This document shows positions 26,658 through 33,615 of a stretch of 64,000 nucleotides of DNA, piece after piece (position 1 is the stretch's first letter; each line of letters opens with the position of its first letter). The DNA is from Rubrivivax gelatinosus (lineage in GTDB: Bacteria > Pseudomonadota > Gammaproteobacteria > Burkholderiales > Burkholderiaceae_C). The notes under the pieces are model-generated. The model worked only from the letters and a program-made list of their open reading frames with translations, had not been told where the DNA came from and ran no database searches. A program made the position numbers and the translations under genes. The stretch is from assembly GCF_004340905.1 (NCBI RefSeq), contig NZ_SLXD01000013.1, positions 62,001 to 126,000 of the forward strand, written 5' to 3'.

Positions 26658-27947
26658 ATGCAGCAGATCAACCGCCGGCGCTGGATCACGCTGGCGCTGT
26701 CCTCGCCGGTGGTGCTCGCCGGTTGCGGTGGCGGGACGGACACGAGCAAGGCCCATGTCCGGTTCATCAACGCCAGCTCGTACGACGCGCTGACGCTGGA
26801 GGTCGACGGCGATGACCTGTTCAGCTCGGTCGCCTATGGCGACGAGACCAAGTACAAGGACGTCGACCCCGGCGACTGCGACTCGACGATCTCGCGCAGC
26901 AGCTCGGCCACCGCGCTGATCTCGACCTTCACGCCCGATCTGTCCGAGGACGACGACTACACCATCCTCGCCTGGGGCCCGGTCGGCGACCTCGGCTGGC
27001 AGCTGCTCGACGAGAACACCTCCGACCCGGACGACGACAAGACGAAGGTGCGTGTGTTCAACGGCGCCACCGACGCCGGCGAGCTCGACGTCTACGTGAC
27101 GGCCGAAGACGACACGCTGTCGGATTCGGTGGCGATGCAGTCCGCGGCGGCCGTCGGCACGCTCAACGACTTCGTCACCATCGACAAGGGCACCTGGCGC
27201 GTGCGTGTCACCGCCGCCGGCAGCAAGACCGACGTGCGGCTGGACGTCTCGGGCGTCGTCTTCGGTGGTGGAAACGTCTACACGCTGACGCTCGCCGCGG
27301 CCTCCAGCGGCGTGCTCGTCAACGCCATGCTGCTGCGCGAGGAGAAGCAGGCGCTGACGCGCATCGACGTCACTGACGCACGGGTTCGCATCGCCGGGGC
27401 CGCCGCGGCCAACGCCACCGTCACCGCGACGGTCGACGGCACCGAGTTGCTGTCCTCGGGCTCGCCGGTGGTCAGCGACTACGCCCTGGTCGACGTCGGC
27501 ACGCCGACCGTCACCGCGGCCATCGGCACCACCGACGTCAGCAGCGCCGTGGCCTCGCAGGCGCTGGAGGCCGGTGTCGACTACACGCTGGTCATCTACG
27601 GCAGCGCGGCCTCGCCGGTGGCGGTCTGGGTCGAGGACGACAACACGCTGTCGTCCAGCAGCAGCAAGGCCAAGATCCGCCTGATCAACGCGATCAGCGA
27701 CCTGGGCTCGACGCTGGCGCTGAAGCTCGGCTCGTCGCCGCTGGCCTCCGGCGTCGCGGTGGGCGCGGCCTCCTCGTATGCCGAGGTGTCGGCGACGACC
27801 AGCGGCACGCTGACCGTCACCTCGCCGGCGCTGAGCGGCTCGGTGCTGACGCTGAGCGAGCAGATCATCGAGGCCGGCAAGGTCTACACGGTGCTTGTCG
27901 GCGGCGCCAGCGGCGCGGCCGACGGCGGCCTGGTGGAGGACCACTGA
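26658..27947 (+). CDS. DUF4397-domain lipoprotein
   Basis: A 429-residue surface or periplasmic lipoprotein. The lipobox LAGC places the lipidated Cys at residue 23, after a twin-Arg-like but ordinary NRRRW start. The rest is Asp/Ser/Thr/Val-rich beta structure in at least three DUF4397-type repeats that begin with similar strands (AHVRFINASS, TKVRVFNGAT, AKIRLINAIS). Function is unknown; a cell-surface binding role is inferred. AGGAG precedes the ATG. Its stop shares one base with the start of the CreA gene (TGATG), so the two are co-transcribed. Confidence 0.88.
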   Translation: MQQINRRRWITLALSSPVVLAGCGGGTDTSKAHVRFINASSYDALTLEVDGDDLFSSVAYGDETKYKDVDPGDCDSTISRSSSATALISTFTPDLSEDDDYTILAWGPVGDLGWQLLDENTSDPDDDKTKVRVFNGATDAGELDVYVTAEDDTLSDSVAMQSAAAVGTLNDFVTIDKGTWRVRVTAAGSKTDVRLDVSGVVFGGGNVYTLTLAAASSGVLVNAMLLREEKQALTRIDVTDARVRIAGAAAANATVTATVDGTELLSSGSPVVSDYALVDVGTPTVTAAIGTTDVSSAVASQALEAGVDYTLVIYGSAASPVAVWVEDDNTLSSSSSKAKIRLINAISDLGSTLALKLGSSPLASGVAVGAASSYAEVSATTSGTLTVTSPALSGSVLTLSEQIIEAGKVYTVLVGGASGAADGGLVEDH

Positions 27948-28414
27948 TGCGGCGAGCGGTTCTGGCGGCGGCGCTGCTGGCCGCCGGCACGGTTTCGGCC
28001 GAGCCGGTCGGCGAGGTCGACACGGTCTTCAAGCTGATCGGCCCGGACCACAAGATCGTCGTCGACGCCTACGACGACCCCGGCGTCAAGGGCGTGACCT
28101 GCTACGTCTCGCGCGCCAAGACCGGCGGCATCAAGGGCGGGCTCGGGCTGGCCGAGGACAAGTCGGACGCCTCGATCGCCTGCCGCCAGACCGGGCCGAT
28201 CTCGTTCCCCAAGCCGCTGCCGCAGCAGGAAGACATGTTCAGCGAACGCATCTCGCTGGTCTTCAAGCGCCTGCACGTGGTGCGCATGGTCGACGCCGGA
28301 CGCAACACGCTGGTCTACCTGACCTATTCCGACCGCGTCATCGAAGGCTCGCCGCAGAACGCGGTGACCGCGGTGCCGGTGGACCGCGCGACGCCGATCC
28401 CGCTCAAGCGCTGA
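27947..28414 (+). CDS. creA: CreA-family periplasmic protein
   Basis: A 155-residue exported protein (signal peptide 1-18, ending VSAEP). The CreA signature is clear: VFKLIGPDHKIVVDAYDDP, GVTCYVSRAKTGG, and ISFVFK-like SLVFKRLHVVRMVDAGRNTLVYLTYSD. The two Cys residues may form a disulfide. CreA is named from its place beside the E. coli creBCD operon, but its function is unknown. Here it is coupled to a DUF4397 lipoprotein gene. Confidence 0.9.
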   Translation: MRRAVLAAALLAAGTVSAEPVGEVDTVFKLIGPDHKIVVDAYDDPGVKGVTCYVSRAKTGGIKGGLGLAEDKSDASIACRQTGPISFPKPLPQQEDMFSERISLVFKRLHVVRMVDAGRNTLVYLTYSDRVIEGSPQNAVTAVPVDRATPIPLKR

Positions 28415-28439
28415 GCGGGCGCGGCGCCGCGTCGTGTGA

Positions 28440-29300
28440 TCAGGCCAGGCGGCCGGCGCGGAAGTCCTCGACGGCCTCGAAGATCTCGCGGTTGCTGTTC
28501 ATCACGAACGGCCCGTACTGCGCGATCGGCTCGCCCAGCGGCCGGCCGGCGACGAGCAGCAGCCGTGCGCCGGCGGCACCGCCGGTGACGGCGATGCCGT
28601 CGCCGCGGTTGGCGAGGATGGCCATCGGCCCCGGCTCCAGCTTCTGGCCGCCGAGCTCGACGGCGCCGTGCACGACGACGACGAAGGCGTTGTGCGCCGC
28701 CGGCAGCGGCTGCTCGAAACGTGCGCCGGGCGCGAGTTCCAGGTCGACGATCAGCGGCTCGGTCGTCTCGCGTTCGACGGCCCCGGCGACGCCGTGCGTG
28801 CGGCCGGCGACGACGCGCGCGCGCACGCCGGTCGCTCGCCACTCGGGCACCTGGCCGGCCTCGATGTCGCGGTACCAGGGCTCGCGCATCTTCTCGCGCG
28901 CCGGCAGGTTCAGCCAGAGCTGGAAGCCGTCCATGCGGCCGTCTTCCTGCTCGGGCATCTCGCTGTGCACCAGGCCGCGGCCGGCGGTCATCCACTGCAC
29001 GCCGCCGGGGCCGACGCGGCCTTCGTGGCCGGCGCTGTCGCGGTGGCGCATGCGGCCTTCGACCATCACCGTGACGGTCTCGAAACCGCGGTGCGGGTGG
29101 TCGGGGAAACCGGCGATGTAGTCCTCGGCGCGGTCGGTCGCGAAGCGGTCGAGCATCAGGAAGGGGTCGAGCCGGCGCTGCAGCTCGTGCGTCAGCAGGC
29201 GCACGAGCTTCACGCCGGCGCCGTCCTGCGTGGGCTGGCCGGCGACCAGGCGTTCGATCGGGCGCGGGTCGAGCAGGGTGGGGGCGAGGGTGCTGTCCAT
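28440..29300 (-). CDS. Pirin-family protein (bicupin, possible quercetinase)
   Basis: A 286-residue bicupin. The N-terminal cupin has the metal-binding residues of the family: HPHRGFETVT gives two His, and the second motif GLVHSEMP gives the third His and the Glu. The C-terminal cupin (NAFVVVVHGAVELGG onward) lacks metal ligands, as usual. Some bacterial pirins have quercetin 2,3-dioxygenase activity and others bind partner proteins, so the role is open. ATG 29300 with GGAG just upstream is preferred to a TTG three codons earlier. It is divergent from egtB. Confidence 0.9.
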   Translation of the reverse strand: MDSTLAPTLLDPRPIERLVAGQPTQDGAGVKLVRLLTHELQRRLDPFLMLDRFATDRAEDYIAGFPDHPHRGFETVTVMVEGRMRHRDSAGHEGRVGPGGVQWMTAGRGLVHSEMPEQEDGRMDGFQLWLNLPAREKMREPWYRDIEAGQVPEWRATGVRARVVAGRTHGVAGAVERETTEPLIVDLELAPGARFEQPLPAAHNAFVVVVHGAVELGGQKLEPGPMAILANRGDGIAVTGGAAGARLLLVAGRPLGEPIAQYGPFVMNSNREIFEAVEDFRAGRLA

Positions 29301-29464
29301 GCTCTCCAATGTAGGAACGGGTGCGCGTTCCGGGGTTCAGTCGCTCTGCATGCAGCGTTCGCCAGGCTTACCTGCGCTCACCCGGAACGGGGCTTGCCCG
29401 GGTGGCGGCCGACCCACCCATGACCAGAATGCGCCGGACACCCGCCGCCGCAGGAGAGCGCCGA

Positions 29465-30646
29465 ATGCCCGACGCCGTTTCCGACCTGAGTGCCCGCTTC
29501 CGCGCGGTGCGCGCCCACAGCGAGGCGCTGGCCGCGCCGCTGTCGGCCGAAGACCAGCAGTTGCAGGCCATGCCCGACGCCAGCCCGACGAAGTGGCACC
29601 TGGCGCACACCAGCTGGTTCTTCGAAGCGGTGGTGCTGGCGCCGCACGCACCGGGCTTCCGGCCCTACGACGAACGCTGGGCGCGGCTGTTCAACTCCTA
29701 TTACGAGAGCCTGGGCCCGCGCCACCCGCGGCCGCAGCGCGGCCTGCTGTCGCGGCCTTCGCTGGACGAGGTGCTGGCCTGGCGGCGGGTGGTCGACGCC
29801 GGCGTCTGCACCTTCATCGCCGAGGCCGACGCCGATACGCGTGCCGCGGCCTTCCCGCTGGTCGAGCTGGGCCTGCAGCACGAGCAGCAGCACCAGGAGC
29901 TGATGCAGACCGACATCCTCGCCGCGCTGGCGCTGAACCCGCTGGCGCCGGCGGCCTTCCCCGGCGAGCCGCCACCGTGGCCGGCCGCAGTCGACGGCTG
30001 GCTCGGCTTCGACGGCGGCGAGGCCGAGATCGGCCACGCCGGCACGGGATTCGCCTTCGACAACGAGACGCCGCGCCACCGCGTGCGGCTGGAGGCGCAC
30101 GAGATCGCACGCCGCCTGGTGAGCAACGCCGAGTACCAGGCCTTCGTCGACGATGGCGGCTACCGCCGTGCGGCGCTGTGGCTGTCCGACGGCTGGGCGG
30201 TGGTGTCGGCGCAGGGCTGGACCGGCCCGCTGTACTGGCGCGAAGACGGCACGGAGTTCACGCCGCACGGCCCGCGCCCGCGCGCGCCGCAGGCGCCGGT
30301 GCGCCACCTGTCGTACTACGAGGCCGCGGCCTATGCCGAATGGGCCGGCGCGCGGCTGCCGACCGAAGCCGAGTGGGAGCACGCGGCCGGCTCGGCCACG
30401 CCGCCGTCGCAGTGTTTCGGCGCCCTGTGGCAATGGACACGTTCGTCCTACGAGCCGTACCCGCGCTACCGGCCCTGGGCCGGTGCGGTTGGCGAATACA
30501 ACGGCAAGTTCATGGTCGGCCAGATCGTGCTGCGCGGCAGTTCGTTCGCCACACCGCCCGGCCATGCACGTGCGAGCTATCGCAACTTCTTCCCGCCCGG
30601 AGTCCGCTGGCAGTTCAGCGGCCTCAGGCTGGCGCGCGACGCATGA
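29465..30646 (+). CDS. egtB: Ergothioneine biosynthesis sulfoxide synthase EgtB
   Basis: A 393-residue non-heme iron enzyme that joins hercynine to cysteine or gamma-glutamylcysteine with O2 to form the sulfoxide intermediate of ergothioneine. The N-terminal DinB-like domain supplies the probable iron ligands His48 (HLAH), His139 and His143 (QHEQQHQE). The C-terminal FGE-sulfatase-type domain spans about 175-393. AGGAGAG lies before ATG 29465. It overlaps egtD by 4 nt (ATGA). No egtA or egtC is present, so the sulfur donor may be free cysteine, as in reduced egtB-egtD pathways. Confidence 0.94.
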   Translation: MPDAVSDLSARFRAVRAHSEALAAPLSAEDQQLQAMPDASPTKWHLAHTSWFFEAVVLAPHAPGFRPYDERWARLFNSYYESLGPRHPRPQRGLLSRPSLDEVLAWRRVVDAGVCTFIAEADADTRAAAFPLVELGLQHEQQHQELMQTDILAALALNPLAPAAFPGEPPPWPAAVDGWLGFDGGEAEIGHAGTGFAFDNETPRHRVRLEAHEIARRLVSNAEYQAFVDDGGYRRAALWLSDGWAVVSAQGWTGPLYWREDGTEFTPHGPRPRAPQAPVRHLSYYEAAAYAEWAGARLPTEAEWEHAAGSATPPSQCFGALWQWTRSSYEPYPRYRPWAGAVGEYNGKFMVGQIVLRGSSFATPPGHARASYRNFFPPGVRWQFSGLRLARDA

Positions 30647-31572
30647 ATTTCGCTGCCGACTTCGTGGCCGGGCTGCGCGAACGCCGCATCGCGCCCAAGT
30701 GGTTCTACGACGCCGAGGGGTCACGCCTGTTCGAGCGCATCTGCGAACTGCCCGAGTACTACCCGACACGCACCGAGCTGGCGCTGCTGGACCGTCACGC
30801 CGACGAGTTCGCGGCGCGCATCGGGCCGGGTGCCGAGATCGTCGAGTTCGGTGCCGGCGCCAGCGTCAAGGTGCGGCGGCTGCTGCAGGCGCTCGCGGCG
30901 CCGCGGCGTTTCGTGCCGATCGACATCTCGGGCGAGCACCTGGTCGAGGCGGCGGCGGCGCTGCGCGCCGACTTCCCCGGGCTGGCCGTCGAGCCGCTGG
31001 CGGCCGACTTCACCGCGGCGCTGGCGCTGCCGCCGCCTGTGGGCCGGCGCATCGGCTTCTTTCCCGGCAGCTCGATCGGCAATTTCGAGCCCGACGAGGC
31101 CTGCGCGCTGCTGGCGCGCTTTCGTCGCTGGCTGGATGGCGGCGCGCTGCTGATCGGCGTCGACCTGATCAAGGAGCCGGCACTGCTGCACGCGGCCTAC
31201 AACGACGCCCAGGGCGTGACCGCGGCCTTCAACCTCAACCTGCTGGCGCGCGCCAACCGCGAACTCGGGGCCGACTTCGATCTGTCGGCCTGGTCGCACG
31301 CGGCGTTCTACCATCCGGCTTTGCGCCGCATCGAGATGCATCTGGTCAGCCGCCGCCGCCAGGCGGTGCGTGTCGCCGGCGAGGTCTTCGAGTTCGACGA
31401 AGGCGACAGCCTGCACACCGAGAACTCGTACAAGTACAGCGTCGACGGCTTCCGGGCCCTCGCGCGGCGCGCCGGTTTCGAGCCGGGCCCGGTCTGGACC
31501 GACGCGGCGAGGCGTTTCTCGCTGCACTGGCTGGAGCCGGCCGGCGGCGTCAGCGAGAGGACATCGACATGA
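30643..31572 (+). CDS. egtD: L-histidine N-alpha-methyltransferase EgtD
   Basis: A 309-residue SAM-dependent enzyme that trimethylates histidine to hercynine, the first step of ergothioneine synthesis. Diagnostic motifs are a SAM-binding EFGAGASVKVRRLL, FFPGSSIGNFEPDEA, and the substrate-binding ENSYKYS near the C-terminus. Length is typical. It is coupled by 4-nt overlaps to egtB before it and the DUF427 gene after it. Confidence 0.95.
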   Translation: MNFAADFVAGLRERRIAPKWFYDAEGSRLFERICELPEYYPTRTELALLDRHADEFAARIGPGAEIVEFGAGASVKVRRLLQALAAPRRFVPIDISGEHLVEAAAALRADFPGLAVEPLAADFTAALALPPPVGRRIGFFPGSSIGNFEPDEACALLARFRRWLDGGALLIGVDLIKEPALLHAAYNDAQGVTAAFNLNLLARANRELGADFDLSAWSHAAFYHPALRRIEMHLVSRRRQAVRVAGEVFEFDEGDSLHTENSYKYSVDGFRALARRAGFEPGPVWTDAARRFSLHWLEPAGGVSERTST

Positions 31573-31850
31573 AAGCGATCTGGAAAGACACCGTCATTGC
31601 CGAGAGCGACGACACGGTGATCGTCGAAGGCAACCACTACTTCCCCGCCGCGGCGGTGAAGTCGCAGTACCTGCTGCCGAGCAACACGCGCACGATGTGC
31701 TCGTGGAAGGGCGAGGCGCGTTACCACACGCTGTTCGTCGACGGTGACGCCAACCCCGACGCCGCCTGGTACTACGCCGATCCGAAGGAGGCCGCGGCCA
31801 ACATCCAGGGGCGCATCGCGTTCTGGAAGGGCGTCCAGGTCGTCGAGTGA
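31569..31850 (+). CDS. DUF427-family protein
   Basis: A 93-residue single-domain protein with the DUF427 core: VIAESDDTVIVEGNHYFP, YLLPSNTRTMCSWKGEARY and WYYADPKEAA. Length is typical. The biochemical function is unknown. Four-nt overlaps on both sides place it in the egtBD transcript, so its product is made with the ergothioneine enzymes, though such linkage does not prove a role. Confidence 0.9.
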   Translation: MKAIWKDTVIAESDDTVIVEGNHYFPAAAVKSQYLLPSNTRTMCSWKGEARYHTLFVDGDANPDAAWYYADPKEAAANIQGRIAFWKGVQVVE

Positions 31851-32563
31851 GCCCGGCGCTGGGCGCCGTGCACCGGCGCCGTCTGCGCGAGATCTGGCGC
31901 TCCGCCGGCTGGCCCTGCCGCGACGCCATCGAGATCGACCTGCTGGCCGCCGGGCTGCTGCAGCGCCGCTGGGACGAGGCCGGGCGCGAGACGCTGCTCG
32001 TCAGCGAGGCCGGCATCGGGCTGCTGGCGGCGACGCTGACGCGCAACCGGGCCGCCTTCGACGCCCACGAGGCGCTGGTCGCGCGGGTCGCACGCGAGAT
32101 GCAGCGCGCCGGGCGCATCGTCTGGCGCGGCCTGGCGCTGCGTGCGCCGCTGGCGGCCGGGGACGGCGGCACACGCTGGGCGACCGCGATGCCCGACGTC
32201 TTCTCGATCCGCCACACGACGGTCGAGGACTACGCCGAGCCGGTGGTGCACGAGATCAAGGTGCGGCGTGCCGACCTGCTGGCCGAGCTGCGCCGCCCCG
32301 ACAAGGGCGCCGCCTACCGCGCGCTGGCCAGCCAGTGCTGGTACGTCTTCAGCGAAGGCATCGCCACGCCCGACGAGGTGCCCGAGCCGTATGGCGTGAT
32401 GCTCGCCTGCGCCGACGGCCGGCTGGAGGTGGCGCGGGCCGCGCCGCGCCGTGCGGCGCGGGTGCCGTTTGCGGTCTGGATGGCGCTGGCGCGCGCCAAC
32501 GCCGAGCCGCCCGACGAGGACGACGGCCAGGCGGGGCTGGCCGTCGCCGATCCCGGGGCCTGA
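31847..32563 (+). CDS. MmcB-like protein with PD-(D/E)XK nuclease-type core
   Basis: A 238-residue cytoplasmic protein starting at GTG in a GTGA overlap with DUF427. The segment AMPDVFSIRHTT followed about 20 residues later by VVHEIKVRRADLL has the D...ExK spacing of restriction-like nucleases, as in the MmcB/DUF2075-type DNA-repair family. The N-terminal 90 residues are helical and Arg-rich. A DNA-related role is inferred from the motif. Last gene of the egt operon; its stop codon runs into the A-run of the convergent terminator. Confidence 0.72.
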   Translation: MSPALGAVHRRRLREIWRSAGWPCRDAIEIDLLAAGLLQRRWDEAGRETLLVSEAGIGLLAATLTRNRAAFDAHEALVARVAREMQRAGRIVWRGLALRAPLAAGDGGTRWATAMPDVFSIRHTTVEDYAEPVVHEIKVRRADLLAELRRPDKGAAYRALASQCWYVFSEGIATPDEVPEPYGVMLACADGRLEVARAAPRRAARVPFAVWMALARANAEPPDEDDGQAGLAVADPGA

Positions 32564-32591
32564 AAAAAAACGGGCCGGCATGGCCGGCCCG
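32563..32591 (-). terminator. Intrinsic terminator of the PEP-CTERM gene
   Basis: Read leftward, a 9-bp stem (32591-32583 with 32579-32571, 3-nt loop) is followed by eight T residues. The T-run is the complement of AAAAAAAA starting at the last base of the opposite gene's TGA. Confidence 0.85.
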
Positions 32592-32614
32592 ACGGACGAA
32601 GTCGTCTCTGTGTG

Positions 32615-33454
32615 TCAGGCCGTACGGGCGCGACGGCGCTTGGCGCCGACGATGCCGGCGAGCGCCAGGCCGGCGAGGGCGAGCGTGCCCGGTTCGGGGA
32701 CGCTGCCGCCACCGCCACCGCCGCCGCAGCTGTTGGTCGTCTTGCAGCCGGTGCCGGAGAAGGTCTTCAGCTTGAAGAAGTCGTCGCCGGTGTCCAGATC
32801 GGTGCCCTTGCTCGTCGTCGTGCTGTTGCCGAAGTAGGCGCTGATCAGCCACCAGCTCGAATAGCCGGCGCTGGAGACGCTGGTCGAGTAGCTGGAGTAC
32901 AGGTCGTAGCTCGACACCAGCTCCCAGCCCTTGGCGATCAGGCCGCCGGTGCCGGTGGAGGTCATCTTGGTCAGGTCGGGCGGGTCCTCGCCGGTCCAGC
33001 GCAGCACGCTGATGTCGGCGTCGCCGGAGCGCCAGCCGATGGACAGGCCGTCCAGCCGCGTCGCTTCGCTGAAGCCCACCATCAGCAGCTCGGTGTAAGC
33101 CCCGTAGCTCGTCGAGCTGTTGCGCGGGCCGCCGTAGTTGTCGATCGCGTGGTTCTTGTTGTCGCCGGTGTACTCGGTCTTGCCGCCGTACGAACTCGTC
33201 ACGCCGACACCGCTGGTGCTCTGGTCGGTGATCGTCGCCGCAACGAACTGGCCGGCGCTTCCGCCGTTGCCCCAGGCGGTGACGGTGGCCGTCACGCCCC
33301 CCACCGTGCAGCCCGCGGCACCCGGAGGCTGACCGTAGGGGTCGCAGCTGCTGGTCGACAGATCCCAGGTGCTCTGCGCAAAGGCGGCGCCGCTGAAGCC
33401 GATGCCCAGCGCCAGCAGCGCTGCAGTCGTGATCTGTTTGCTCATCGTCTTCAT
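32615..33454 (-). CDS. PEP-CTERM exosortase-substrate surface protein
   Basis: A 279-residue exported protein: signal peptide (1-26, ending AAFAQ), a Ser/Thr/Tyr/Gly-rich beta-type body with a segment NHAIDNYGG, a Gly-rich spacer, and a C-terminal PEP-CTERM tag (252-279) made of VPEPGTLALAGLALAG, a hydrophobic helix and KRRR. Such proteins are cut and anchored by an exosortase and contribute to extracellular matrix or flocs. No exosortase gene is in the window. AAGGAAG precedes the ATG. A near-consensus sigma-54 promoter lies 55-70 bp upstream. Confidence 0.92.
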   Translation of the reverse strand: MKTMSKQITTAALLALGIGFSGAAFAQSTWDLSTSSCDPYGQPPGAAGCTVGGVTATVTAWGNGGSAGQFVAATITDQSTSGVGVTSSYGGKTEYTGDNKNHAIDNYGGPRNSSTSYGAYTELLMVGFSEATRLDGLSIGWRSGDADISVLRWTGEDPPDLTKMTSTGTGGLIAKGWELVSSYDLYSSYSTSVSSAGYSSWWLISAYFGNSTTTSKGTDLDTGDDFFKLKTFSGTGCKTTNSCGGGGGGGSVPEPGTLALAGLALAGIVGAKRRRARTA

Positions 33455-33508
33455 GGATCTTCCTTCGATTCCTTCGGCCTCAGCCGCCGCTCCCGCCCCA
33501 AGACCCTA

Positions 33509-33524
33509 AGCAATCACCGCGCCA
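33509..33524 (-). promoter_or_regulatory. Sigma-54 (-24/-12) promoter of the PEP-CTERM gene
   Basis: On the minus strand TGGCGCG-GTGA-TTGCT matches the RpoN consensus TGGCACG-N4-TTGCW at all but one position, with exact spacing. Transcription should start near 33497, about 43 nt before the ATG. A 6-bp inverted repeat (GTCCTT/AAGGAC, 33534-33552) lies just upstream. Confidence 0.72.
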
Positions 33525-33615
33525 GCGGCAGTTGTCCTTTTTTATCAAGGACTTGCGAGCCATCGTCGCAGAAATCGATGGCGGATGTAAGAACTTGCGA
33601 CACCCGCACGGCCCC

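Noticed and set aside
26658..27947. DUF4397 protein as a possible large adhesin or phase-variable surface protein
   Set aside because: Repeats are diverged protein-level domains with no tandem DNA repeats or homopolymer tract to support phase variation.
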